Below are positions 14,501-25,369 of a stretch of DNA of 64,000 bases, piece by piece; within the stretch, counting starts at the first letter, position 1; every line of letters begins with the position of its first letter. The notes beneath the pieces are model-generated. The model searched no databases and was not told the origin of the DNA. It worked only from the letters and a program-made list of their open reading frames with translations. The DNA is from Nectonema munidae (taxonomy: Eukaryota > Nematomorpha > Nectonematoida > Nectonematidae). The position numbers and the translations under genes are program-made. The stretch lies in contig JAUIRK010000945.1 of assembly GCA_030549495.1 (NCBI GenBank), forward strand, positions 248,001 to 312,000. The letters are read 5' to 3'.

Positions 14501-17500
14501 CGCTTCCTTGAAATCTAAAATTAAATATTGTATCTAAAATGTTTTAAACCTTAGCTTAAATCTCGCGTAATTTGACATATGTTAAAAATTTTGCTTGAAA
14601 ATGAAAAATCAGTTTTGCTTTTTATTGTTTCGATGATAGGTGGGCGCTACTTGTATAATTTTAAGAGTCCATCTCATACATCTACCCCCATATTATATAA
14701 TGTCGCGGCCTACATAGGCTTCGTTATTTTTCGCACCCTTAAATTTAATGAATATACCTTGGTTAGATACTGAGTTTCGATGACTCAAGGTCTTGGGTTC
14801 GATCCCGCTTCAAGCCTACTTTCCTCATATTTCGATACAAGAGACGACGCAATTGTGCCTACTCGATGAAAACACCCTACAGTGCCCTTTACCTTAAATA
14901 ACTCTAGAAAATAAATGTATGAATAATACTTACACCCTTTTTTCCAAATATTCTCAATGTTGTCTATGCTCTTATATAAAAACAGCTGGTGAACTATATT
15001 TGACCAATGAAATTGTGCGAAAGGATCCATTGATGCCATAGACATGGTGAGCTTTAAAGCTGAAACAGGCAAACTTTGTAAATGCCTGAATTATAGAAGA
15101 TATTTTATTTCCAACTTAGTTTACTTATATACTCGGTTGAATGAATACCGCTGAGCCAGGTTTTTTAGAACTGAAAGTCATTTGTTAAATCAAGAAGAAT
15201 CGTCTAGTCTAGAGCTGCAGTGTCGGAGGGAGAATCTGACTCCAAACTCTACATACTTGGAAATGTCTAACGACTCACATTCGACATTCAATTTAAAATG
15301 TTAATATATTATGTTTAGCGAATGCATGTTTGCTTTATTTTATATTTCATGATAATAATGACTTTGAAAAATATTTTATAATTTCTTTTTTTATTTTAAA
15401 AATTTCATGCCTACTTAATCAAATTATGTTTTATTGATTAAAAATAAACAAGTTATATAATAATGTCATGGCGTTATCAAAAAAACGACATTTTTGAAAC
15501 CTTCTCTGTAACGACTAACGAAAAAGTACAACTTTTTAAATGAGTCTCAATGATTGGTCTTATCTGAGACGATTTACTGTACTTTCAAAATCTCTCTTGT
15601 CCCCAGACTTGGTGATTCAATCTGAATCGAACAAAAGTGTCTTCCTGCCCTCATCCAATTCTTTCTCTTTTTTTAGCGGTTGCAAAAGCAGAAATACCCA
15701 AACCTCTTCCAAAAGAGCAGCCCAACAACACGAACCCTGAAGAAAGCCTTTCCAAACTCTTGAGCAATGACCCCGAGTTGAAAGAACTCAATCTCAACAA
15801 TATTCCTGTAAGTGTGCTCTCTTAGTCTCCTTTTCCACGTTTAGTGTTTGTTGTTCCGGGTGCAATCAGTGCACACACGGGTACCGCAAGATTCCTTGAA
15901 GGTGTCGCCAAATATTGTTATTATTTTCGTTTATTACATCACACTTTTTTAATAAATATTTTTCAACAAATATAAGCTATGGTGTGCATACGTCATAGTT
16001 TGAACACAAAAGTGGAACTGATGAGGCTTCAATACCCGAAACCGGTCTTTCACACCGTCTACGCTTAGCGATGATGATCAAACACAAGAGAACCTCTACT
16101 AAAATAATTTAAAATATAAAATATGGGTTGATAGTATAGTGTATCATTTTCCAAGCACGCCCGAAATATTTCTCAGAAGTTTTTATAGAGGACATCTAAA
16201 AAAAATTTTTGTTAAACTCCTTTTTAATAATATAAATAATTATTTTATTTAAAAATGATTGAGGCATGATGCATCTTTCCTCTGATCTTGAAATGGGGTT
16301 AAAATCCAAAATGACCTTACTTGTAATTAAATGTCGAATAGAATCAATGAAAGCTAAGAGTTAAGGGGGTTAGCAATGCTTACTTAAAATAAATACTGTG
16401 GATCACCATTATATATACATGCCTTGAAAAAGCGTATTTATTGCATCACTTTCTCTTCTGTGTGCAATTTCTACTCAACCCCAAAATACCATATGGGGGA
16501 GTGTTTGAAACAGAAATTGCCTTGCTAGCGTTTTCTTGTATTCCCTCTTATAAATTCATCATGCACACAGAAAATAGATGAGAAGTTTGAAGCAAAAGGT
16601 GGAGAAGATTGTGGGTCCTAGGGGGCCTGAAAGTCTTTCAATCTTCGCGCGAGAACATCAACCTGACCTGTGAGAGAACAAAGTGCGTTGAGATGAGGTG
16701 TAGGAGCTTCCACAGCGTGTCAAGCGACTCCCGATGGACGACAACCACGTACTAGTGTTGACGCTCCTTCGGATGCCGTGATTACGGGAGGGTTTAGCAT
16801 TCAGATAGATTCAACAAAGACTAAAAGTTTTATTTTCATGAAAACAGTTTCTGTGAAAAAATTGCTATTCACATCTATGCATAGGTCTAATAAAATGTAA
16901 TATTAACTGAAGTCGGGATTGCGCACTTTTTTGACTCTCATCTGCTCTGGTGGTATCCAATCTCCTGTTACAAATACTGGAAATGTGCTTATTTCAGGAT
17001 TTCCTAGGACGGAGTCTGCAATGACACCACAAAGTTGATGAACACTGTGTAGCCGCGATTCATAGTTTATTTTTAGGTGTACTGATGTGAGAAGATTCAA
17101 ATTTGATTCCTCTTTTAGAATATTCCTCAATCGCTTTTAGCCGATATTGGCCGAAGTTTGGCGAAGAACACACACTTGAAGCAACTCCACCTTGTCAATG
17201 TCGGCCTGAATAATTTATCCGCTAAAGTAAGAGCTTTTGCTTTTTCCATTCGCTTTTGGCATTTCCAATTAAATCAAGTATTTTATAGAGAAAAAGAACT
17301 AATTCAATGTATATGTGTGTAAGATTTTTACGTCTCAATTTCTCTTAAACGAAAAAAGCATTTAATACATCTTTCTTCAAAGAAGTTAGTGTATGTGTTT
17401 TGAAAGAAAAGCTCGTTTTCTTTACATTTGTTATTTTTAATAAAAAATTATTGAAAAATTTTAGTAACAGATATTTTAGAGAAAAAGCAATAAAATCAGT

Positions 17501-19203
17501 TGATCTAATGAAGAGATTTAAAAAATTCAAATTTCCCATCCTGTTTTTTTGGCTCTAGTCGTAGGCGTAGTTGAATGTAGAAACACACAAAATGGCTTTC
17601 TCCTTACATAAGCTTGTATGCTCCCCTTCCTGCCCTTAGCCTCTGGATTTGCGTTGGAAGGAATTGATCTGAGGTATCTTTGCGCCCTCCTGATTTCCAG
17701 AAGGAACTTCTTTTCCAGGGATTTGATTTGTGATCAGGATCCATTATCACGATCTTAAGGTTGCTTTCCAGAATTGAGATTGATCCCTTGATCTTTCTCC
17801 ATGCTGACATTTGAGCATTTGGTTGATGTAAAGCCAACAGTTTTTAGAGAGTTGTTTTCCTTTCAGGACTTTGAAGAGAGGAGAGTATTAACGGAATTTT
17901 CTTGTCATACATCCAAATTAGTGTTGAATGTGTCCCAGAATTTTTAGGATCTGTTTGCTTCGAGACTCGTTTCCGATAGAAGGGCCTGCTGGATGTAGCG
18001 TTGATCCTAGCCTACAATTATTTTTCATGAACTTCTGTAGATTCCTTCCAAAACAGCTAAGTTGTGTTAAAGAAATGGCACGAGAGAGTCAATGTAGGCC
18101 ATTGGGTGATCTTTCTTGAATGCTGCAATGACTTTCTAGAGTACCATTTGAAGTACGCCTGTTATCTCTCATGGGCAAGACTGTACCTCTACGCCTTCCT
18201 CCTCCTCTAAAACTGGTCAAGTTTTTGTACTAGGCATCAAGCTTGATCCCATAGAAAGCTGAATTCACCTTGAATCCTAGAAAGGGCCCCAGTAAGGTTG
18301 GTTACATACCGGGTTTCAATAACTCAAATAGTTCGATGCAAGCTCCTTAAGACATAATATTTAAGCTTGCACTTTCGATGAAAGCGGTGCAATTGTGCCC
18401 TTTCGATAAAAACACCCTAAGGTACCTTTACCTAATTTGAGGAGTTTCAGACCACGATTCTCCATTTAGAAGGATGGAAGAGCGGTTTCTTTAGTAGGTA
18501 TTGTAATTGGATTGTTATATTGATGCATAGTCAGGGGAACCTCTGGTAGCTCTTTGACTAACTTGATTAAGTCTGTCGGTATCAGTCCTTCGTTCGAGAT
18601 TGAGGTCCTTGCTGATGTCTGCAATCTTGTTGTTTTTAACGAATTCCTTAACTAAAAATGTAGAAATTAGTTTTTAAAGTATTATGCCACTGTCGGGCTC
18701 TTTTGTCTGATTAAGTGTGGGAAGATCACGAAGAATTAATTCTAGTGCAGAAAGAGAAAAATAGACAAATGCTTTGAAATGCGGCGTCACCTTTCACAAA
18801 TTCTGCTCATGATCCAAGATTTTTTACTCTTTTGTTCTTTATAGGCATTTGTCGAGGGTTTGAGCAAGAACAAGAGTCTGCATAAAGTCAACTTCGAATC
18901 AAATTCCTTGACGGGAGAGGGTGTCGTTGAATTATTCAAAGCTCTCGGTTCTCACGTGTGCGAGTTTAAGGCTGCCAATCAGGTACTTCTTTTTTCCTTC
19001 TCCTTCTTCAACTTTATCCATAAATGTGCGTTCTTTCTTTTTCTTCCAAATGAAGAGAAATTCGAATATTGGCAATCGCTACGAACAGGAGATTGCGGAT
19101 GTGGCCCAGAATAATCACAAGTTGCTGAAAATCGGCTTATCCTTGAACTCGGCAGACGCGCGTAACAAAATCGCCAATGTCCTCAAAAGAAACATGGACG
19201 AAA
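2545..19203 (+). CDS. tmod: Tropomodulin, actin pointed-end capping protein (11 exons, 5' and 3' ends open)
   Basis: Caps actin filament pointed ends together with tropomyosin. Exons: 2545-2785, 3234-3310, 4190-4354, 8256-8439, 9700-9856, 13232-13354, 13428-13517, 15677-15807, 17119-17226, 18845-18982, 19056-19203. All have AG/GT borders and matching phases, giving about 520 codons in one frame. The first three exons are a Lys/Ser-rich extension absent from short vertebrate tropomodulins. Exon 4 carries the tropomyosin/actin helix (NAEDLLDKLTPEEIEELAND, then DPD). Exon 5 carries the PLNRRKLLKYIEQQ segment. Exons 6-7 carry DIHSLVNQSQYY. Exons 8-11 form the leucine-rich-repeat cap (LKELNLNNIP, LKQLHLVNVGL, LHKVNFESNSLTGEG, RNSNIGNRYEQEIADVAQNN, then LLKIGLSLNSADAR). 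Introns run from 73 nt (13355-13427, 18983-19055) to 3.9 kb. The start codon lies upstream or is the ATG at 2513 if that exon is not spliced. The last joined exon ends phase 1 at gtaagt, so a short terminal exon is still required. Confidence 0.93.
3011..3027. repeat. (GT)n microsatellite
   Basis: Short dinucleotide run in tropomodulin intron 2786-3233. Nothing else stands out in that intron. Confidence 0.8.
4355..8255. other. tmod: Large AT-rich tropomodulin intron
   Basis: 3.9 kb between the exon ending 4354 and the exon starting 8256. Very AT-rich. I see no coding sequence and no clear transposon ends; the short reading frames near 7065 and 7486 have no recognisable motif. Confidence 0.6.
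9003..9647. mobile_element. TIR DNA element with a 128-codon frame, in a tropomodulin intron
   Basis: Left arm 9005-9055 and right arm 9595-9645 are inverted repeats of about 51 bp with about three mismatches (core gtaagattgtgaaat). Each side is flanked by TA (9001-9002 and 9648-9649), as expected for a TA target duplication. The - strand carries an open frame, 9609 to 9223, that starts in the right arm and includes GSGISRRNNFNEHFKSIG. I do not recognise this protein. The element ends about 50 bp before the acceptor of the exon at 9700. It may be a short non-autonomous element with a captured or residual frame. Confidence 0.7.
9857..13231. other. tmod: Tropomodulin intron with LINE fragment
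   Basis: 3.4-kb intron. Apart from the reverse-transcriptase relic at 11814-12130 I see only AT-rich sequence. The small frame at 10899-11120 has no recognisable motif. Confidence 0.6.
11814..12130 (+). pseudogene. Non-LTR retrotransposon reverse-transcriptase C-terminal relic
   Basis: The + strand reads MRMFRIMCKFNLKLK, then after stops and a frame change EINKVLEIQRLRWFGH, followed by KEAYNNQTLGKSKVRSK and WIETVKKVMSKRHLAL, with a stop at 12128-12130. The R-L-R-W-F-G-H block with a following basic P/K-rich and W-x-x-x-V segment is the usual 3' end of arthropod LINE ORF2. At least two in-frame stops near 11865-11890 show it is dead. It lies in a tropomodulin intron in the sense orientation. 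Confidence 0.8.
14755..14895 (+). repeat. tRNA-derived SINE, copy 1
   Basis: Contains ttggttagatactgag, resembling a tRNA D-arm/A box, and 40 nt downstream gggttcgatccc, a near-canonical B box. A non-tRNA body (tcgatgaaaacaccctac) follows. The same A-like block and body recur at 18300-18433, which shows it is an interspersed family. It lies in tropomodulin intron 13518-15676, otherwise featureless. Confidence 0.6.
16018..16062 (+). ncRNA. Hammerhead-ribozyme-like core (degenerate)
   Basis: The + strand has ctgatgag, a 12-nt spacer, gaaac, then cggt...accgtc. CUGAUGA and GAAA with a following NUH site (GUC) are the conserved hammerhead core elements, and cggt/accg can form stem III with one bulged C. 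Stem II is very weak and stem I is not convincing. If real it is probably a relic of a mobile-element ribozyme and unlikely to be active. Confidence 0.3.
18300..18433 (+). repeat. tRNA-derived SINE, copy 2 (diverged)
   Basis: Shares ggttacataccgggtttc, gcaattgtgccctttcga and the aaaacaccctaa...ggtacctttacct body with the copy at 14755-14895. Its B box has decayed to agttcgatgcaa. It lies in tropomodulin intron 17227-18844. Confidence 0.6.
18440..18660 (-). other. Possible retroelement-derived coding relic
   Basis: The - strand reads NEGLIPTDLIKLVKELP, then VPLTMHQYNNPITIPTK and ETALPSF before a stop. Composition here and at 17600-18250 is less AT-rich than the surrounding intron, suggesting foreign coding DNA. 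I cannot assign it to a family. Confidence 0.3.
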
Positions 19204-21153
19204 GTAAGTCCAATTTTCCTCTTCCTCTCTCCTTTTTTTGCCAGTATTCCTCCGTGTTTTCAGATTCCACGCTATTTTTAGCGGCATCCGTATAAGAATA
19301 TTTCAAATCAAATACGAAATCGTAATTTCTTTCAACCAAGTTGAAATACAATGAATTTCTTCTTTTTTTTTGAAAAATTTAAGAATTTATTTTTTAAAAT
19401 TTGTTCGAAAAAAATGTTTCGGTTTATTTTTCTTTCTTAATTTGCCTTTACTTCATTTTTAGTTCGTCGCAGAAGAAATCTTTCTATGCAAGAAAAATGA
19501 TGAGAAGAGAAGATATTTTTGTAACAGCAGCAATTTCGTGTCAGTTCAACCTTTATTTTGCTTTCATATTCATAACACATGTTCCCACCATAAAAATCTT
19601 CTTCACTTCTCTCATTTGATATTTTGTTCTCGTTTTTGAGAAAGCAAAAAAAAATAATTTTTTTGTCAAAAAAAGACACGCACACACAAAAACTTGATTA
19701 TTGATAAAATAAATTTTGTCGTCTTTTTTTTATTGTTTTGGATATTAAAATAATGGGATAACGATTTTCAACCCCAATTTTAGCTACATATGTCAAGGGG
19801 GTGATATTTTGTTTATTACAGAAATGGATCAGAATAAATTTGATGTGAGGGGTAATAATGGCCTTAAACATTCCTTCCAAAAATTCATTTAAAAAAAGAT
19901 AGGTACGTGTTCCTGGATTTTTGCTTTTTTTGTTTCCCCGCAATTTACAGAAAAAAATTATTATTTGTTTCCAGTTACCGAAAATCATTGCTTCAAAAAT
20001 GTTAGATAAAGGAATAAAACTAGATATATGAATATCGATGTGAAAGATCTATGCTCTTTATACGACTTATCGCAGAAGTTATTAAAGAAATTCTGATAGC
20101 TTATGCATTTTTGATTGGGCAAACCATTAATCCTTAAAAATATATATTTTTTGTTAGAAAGAATATTAATTAAAGTAAATATTGACATTTCTTATAGATG
20201 ATGTAAGTACTACATAGAAAGAATGTATTTGTAAGGATAAAAATCAAATAAAAATTGTTAAATTCCGTGAAGATTCTCGAAATTAGTATTGGATCGCGGA
20301 AGAGAAACACTATAGGTTGTGTACGTAATATATTTTAAGCCTTGAGCTTAAGTTTTCTTCAAAAATAATAATGCCCAATTTTGGTTACTTTTTTCTTTGT
20401 GTGTGTGTATCAATATCTGTTCTTCGAATTTAAACAAAAACTCAGAATCAGTTTCGTTTTTGTGAACAGTCCACGAGCTGAAAAGTGTTGAAAAGCTATT
20501 ATTAAAATTCTAAAATTGTCCTCCAACGTTCTATTTTATTCAAAAGTTGTTTCATTATATACAGAAAAAATTTAACAAAAATTTTAAATCAAGTTTTAAG
20601 AAGACTTATGGAATCTCTTTGTCAAATGTAAAAAATACTAGTATAATTTTACTGCATTGTTATATCATTATCCGGTGTGTTTTATCAATAAAAATAGCAT
20701 GCTCTCTATTCTGAGCATGCTTTCAAACAAAAGATTCAGTTCGACTTCATGAATCTCGTATGCTAGAGTAGCTTTTACAGAATTTGCAAATTACTCATAA
20801 AAAATAACTGTAACAGTTGGGCTTCACTCGCAATTAATGGGAATTTAAGGTTTTATTATAGAAAAAAAGGGACTACTTAAATATGATATATTAGAGAAAT
20901 CCCTACCTTTTACATATTGTTGTCTAGAGAAGTTAACACAAGTTTTCTAAAGAAAACCAAAATTTATATTTTTTACTAATAATCATTTTTCCTCTTATTT
21001 TTTAGCATTTTTGAATGACCTTTTTTGGTGAAATCAAATTGAAAGATTACGGAAAAAAATCACTTTTGCACTAATCCTCCACGGATTGTGTTCGAGGCAT
21101 CTTAAAGAAAAGTGTGAATATGTCTGGGAACCTATGAACTGAATTGTTTAGCT
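19204..21153. other. AT-rich region after the last joined tropomodulin exon
   Basis: Apart from the candidate terminal exon at 21006, I see no gene. A perfect 9-bp inverted repeat (agcatgctc, 20696-20704 and 20713-20721, 8-nt loop) is present. Confidence 0.5.
21006..21031 (+). CDS. tmod: Candidate terminal exon of tropomodulin
   Basis: A pyrimidine-rich acceptor ending ttttttag at 21005 is followed by sequence that accepts the phase-1 donor at 19203. It would add TFLNDLFW and a TGA at 21029-21031. Tropomodulins end shortly after this point in the family, so length fits, but the tail has no clear similarity to known ends. A different exon or read-through of the 19203 donor is possible. Confidence 0.25.
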
Positions 21154-21525
21154 CAGTGATTCCCAAACTTTTATCCTGCACGCCCATTTTTAGTTTAAAA
21201 AAATTTTACGTCTCACTTATTGGATTAAAAAACGTTAAGATATGCCAATCATCTCTATACCAACAAAGAATATTTTAGGTACTTATAAATATTCGAAAAA
21301 GATGGTTCCTCTTTATACACGATATGAATCTCACTGAAAAATCTCACATTATGTTTCACCAAAGATGCTTCGTTCGTTGGCAAGCGAATCATATTTTTTA
21401 AGTTAGCAAAAACTTGTTCTATTTTTCAGTTGAAATTGAAAAAAAAGATTACTCATTCACTGTCCTCTTTCAACTTACTTATTATTCCCGAATCTACTTT
21501 ACGCTTCACAGTTTGGAAACCGCTG
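21154..21525. mobile_element. hAT-type MITE
   Basis: Left end cagtgattcccaaac (21154-21168) and right end gtttggaaaccgctg (21511-21525) are imperfect inverted repeats of the cagnggttcccaaac type typical of hAT elements. The 372-bp interior has no coding capacity. The flanking 8-mers (gtttagct and attcagat) match at only 5 of 8 positions, so the target duplication is decayed or absent. Confidence 0.55.
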
Positions 21526-21990
21526 ATTCAGATTAATAACAGTTCTGTTATGCAATTTAACATTGTATATTTCTGTAAAAGGAAAAATACACACCCTTGA
21601 AAATCAAGACTCCTTTTTGGACTGGAATCCAAAACCATCATTTTTAATTGCTTCCATTTTATTTTGTAAATAAATTTTAAAACATTAAAAAAAATTTAAC
21701 CTTTTTCTTATTGTTTCAAAATTAAAAAAAAAGATGTCTGTATCATTCAAAATTACTGTAACGAGTGGGGTATCCTTCGGGATATGTGTTTTTCTCGTTT
21801 AACCTTTTCATTGCCTTCCAGATTTTAAATAAAAATATAGTAAAAAAAATTTTTTTTTAAATAAAAATATAGTCACCATACAGGTTAACAATTTTGGCAT
21901 TTCTTTTATATACTGAAGAGTTTGCCAACCAACTATTTATAATATTAGATAAAAATTTTGACTCATCCATTCTGGCACATAAATAAAATA

Positions 21991-23564
21991 CAGTAAAGCC
22001 TCTCTAAATTGAACTTGAATACCCTAAAAGACAAAAAAAATTTCATTATACAGATTCACTATATAGGAAATCACTGTAAGGGTGTTCACTATATCGGAAA
22101 TCGTGTAAATTAGACTTACAAAACAAATTTCCCAAAAATTCATTCTTTTCAGAATTATCACCCACCTTCCTTCCATCTTTTTCCCTGAGGTAACCACACC
22201 CCTCAAATTTCTGATTTTCCATAGAGCTGTGTATATTACCATCAAGACCAAGTAAAGGATATTATTCTATACAACATCTTATATTACATTATTATTTTCA
22301 AAGATACCTTTTATTTGCAAACAAGATTCAAGAGAAAAATAACAAGTGCGCTTCTGTTTTAAGTCGATTTCTGAAGAAAATTCGTTATATTAAGTTCTTC
22401 ACCAGTCATCCTGTTCTTAATAAAATAATATCTTGAATGCAAGATTCTAATTCAGACACCGAAAAAAAAAAGCTTTTTCATGCTCATTTGTGAATCTTTT
22501 TAGTTTCTTTAAACAATTTTTAATAATTTCAGTCTTAGGCATTGGAATAGTAGAATTTACTTACCAACATGACTATCATTTGCGTCACAGTATATAAAAT
22601 CTTTTTCAGAAACTTCTTCAAACCTTTTCAATAATGACTTTTGCAAGTTCATGTAATCTAGAATCCACATTATTTGTGCCTTTTTCATTCATTCTCCTTT
22701 TCTAAATTTTCATCAAAGATAAATCCCGCGTTTTGGAAACTCCATTCCACGCTTGATTAATCCAGCGTATAGCATCTTTTACAGTAACCATTTTAGCTAC
22801 CTCATCGCCATAAATACCACACTTTCAACGTCAAAAAGACGTTTTCTATATCCAATTTTTAAATTTTGTATTATACCTTGATCTAAACTCTAAATGTTCC
22901 ACCAGCGATGTACAATTTGCGGGAAAAATTCAGCTTCCACATTACTAAGTTCTTTCAGAAAATGACTGGCGGCAATTGTTAATGAAAAGAAGGATATTAC
23001 GTTTTTCTCTTTTTCATATCTTTATTCAGCTTTGAGCCATTCATCAAAAATAAACACAATCATCCAACCCTTTTCATTGCTTTCCCCAAATAACTACTAA
23101 CAGTATCTATTTTTTATATTCTTTAAGACCAACATTTTTCTTTTTTTTATATATCACAAAATTTTATAACTGTCTATAATAATAACATATGTACATTGAG
23201 TTAGGGTTCCTTAGAATAGCATTTGTGATATCCCCATTCTATACTAGTAAGCTTAATTAAATATGCCAAAATTTTGGTTAACAATTGGATATTTAAGAAT
23301 CTAAAATTCATATGGAATAACTTCAAACTCATATCCTAAAAAAGCTTATAAAAAAAAATTTTTTTTTTCCAATTCAAAATTTCACGTGATCGCATAAAAA
23401 AGTTAAGCAAACCTTTAAGATTTGAATATTTGATAACAAATAGATTCTTAAATTTTTACCCAATTACAATGTTGTACATTTTCAACTAGTGTAGAAGACA
23501 GCATTTCAATCATTCACAAGATTCAAAAATTTTCATGATGTGTTCATTATTAGAGGTTTTACTG
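21991..23564 (-). mobile_element. pogo/Tigger-type DNA transposon, degraded
   Basis: Ends cagtaaagcctct (21991-22003) and agaggttttactg (23552-23564) are 13-bp inverted repeats with one mismatch. TA flanks both sides (21989-21990, 23565-23566). On the - strand around 22900-22700 the reading is QGIIQNLKIGYRKRLF, then after a frameshift VTVKDAIRWINQAWNGVS. This is the DDE transposase segment after the DQG motif in pogo/Tigger proteins. Multiple stops and shifts make it non-functional; the N-terminal DNA-binding half is not recognisable. Confidence 0.75.
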
Positions 23565-23752
23565 TAATTGAAAAACGTAATCTTTGAATTATAAAGAAAT
23601 ATCGAATTTGCAGATGCTGTAGTATGTGGTATAAATAAGGAAAATGTGTAAAAAAAAGAAATATATCTCTTCTCTAGACACGGGAAAGATTAATTCCAGT
23701 GATTAAAAAGCTTTTTTGTCCAAAGGGCGCTACTTGACACCTTTTTTGGTAG

Positions 23753-24371
23753 TTAGTGAGACGAATTAGGCTTTGGATGTTCCAATGCTATTCGGCTTAT
23801 CAACAGCAACGAGCATGGAAAAGGTAGCTTCTCAAAGATATGTGGATCCGAAGAGTCTGATGGAGGCCAGAGGGTACACAGGAAGATAACCCAAAATGTT
23901 TCAAGATCCGATTCTTTGAAGTCATCCTTAGCTGTGGAGTTAAACTTCAACTCAAGAATTTCCAGCATTTACTTTTGTCAATCTAATTAATTCCGTTTTC
24001 AAATTAGTTTAGTCAGTGATCATTTGTTCCTCTAGCTCAGAATCTGTGTTCCTCTAGCTGCCAATAGTTGAATTTGTATATGAGAGCCCGAATATTGTCA
24101 TAGTGCATTAGGATATGGATGTTGAGAACATTTAAGGCATCCACCAGGTGAGCTAGAGATCGCTGAAGACATCAGATTGGGACTTTTCATGGAGATCCTT
24201 ATTTTGTGAATCTAAAAGCATTGCTATTTCTTCCTGTAGTTCATATAGCGCGTTCAAGCATGCTTTCCTTTGATAGCCATCGCACGTTTGTATGAAAAAA
24301 GAAAGACGTCCAATCTCCATATCCTTACAGACCAGTTTTATGGGAAAGAAATCAACACTGACATTTTTCAA
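23753..24371 (-). pseudogene. hAT (ZBED5/FAM200-like) transposase relic
   Basis: The - strand reads CLNALYELQEEIAMLL, a Phe/Leu helix region, and DALNVLNIHILMHYDNIRAL, then ESDLETFWVIF and IFEKLPFPCSLLL. This order resembles the C-terminal half of ZBED5/SCAND3/FAM200-type hAT transposases. Stops and frame changes break it between 23968 and 24153. Similarity is by remembered family pattern. Confidence 0.55.
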
Positions 24372-25057
24372 ACATCATCTTTCCATTGTCAACTTTTAGA
24401 TACTATTTCTCTTGTATTAAAAATAAAATATAATAATAATTTTTCATTTGTTTATATCCAGATTAGACTCTGCCACAGTTGCTGCACGTTAAAAAGGGAA
24501 GAATATATTATATTTCATGTAATCGATCTACTATCAGCGACATTAAAATTCTACAGTCAGAAAAATTGTTTGGTTAAAAGTGATTGATTCAAAGTATACT
24601 AAAAAATTTACTCAATTTAAATTCTGTTCTTTGTTTTAATTGGTTAATGCAAAAGCTTAAGTCACAATTAGCATCCAAAGCGCTATGCTCTTATAATGTG
24701 TTCAAGGCAGTGAACTATAGAGCTATGCTCTTTGCATCATCACAAACACCAACTGCATAATGATTTCAACTCAAAATTTTGGATGATGTATTCATTTTCT
24801 GTATAATCAGTTCCTAACAAATGACTTCAAAGAAACGTCAATGCAAAGACATCGATGCAAGCAAGCAAAAGTAACAGTTGAAACATCGTCTCGAGGAAGG
24901 GGAAGACTCATTCGATTTCCTCAGATACCTAACTATCAGGAAGCACTGGGGTTAAAAATAAAAAATTTATTCTTTAACCTACTTTTTAAATAATGTGGTA
25001 TTAATAATAATATAATATAATTATAGAAAAGCTGAGATTGAGTAAAAGTGATGGAAT

Positions 25058-25300
25058 GTGGTGGTGGTGATGGTGAAGATGAAGATGATGCGGAGTAAGA
25101 ATGGCAAAAGAGACGTAAAAAAGATGAGAGTTGAAAGATGATGATGATGATAATAATAATATTATGCAGAAGCATTTCACACAAAGATGATTCAATATGA
25201 AATACCAATAATACTTGGTGTGGGGAGGAGTATACATATAATGGGAGTGAGAGAGATGATGATGAGAAAGAATGTTGTTGTTGTCGTCGTCATCGTCGCT
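25058..25300. repeat. GAT/TGA-rich microsatellite cluster
   Basis: Interrupted runs of gat, tga, gtg and gtt triplets immediately downstream (3') of the par-6 stop codon. The histidine- and serine-rich frames across it are artefacts of the repeat. Confidence 0.7.
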
Positions 25301-25369
25301 CATAAACAAAAAGTCAACAATAAAGATAAAAATTGAGGTTAGGGTTTGTTTATAGCTATTTTCCTCTTC

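Noticed and set aside
20696-20721. 9-bp inverted repeat agcatgctc as a possible terminator or small RNA
   Set aside because: Short palindromes are expected by chance in 64 kb and eukaryotic termination does not use them.
24936-25309. Ser/His-rich - strand frames
   Set aside because: Produced by the GAT-type triplet repeats; no conserved motif and no splice context.
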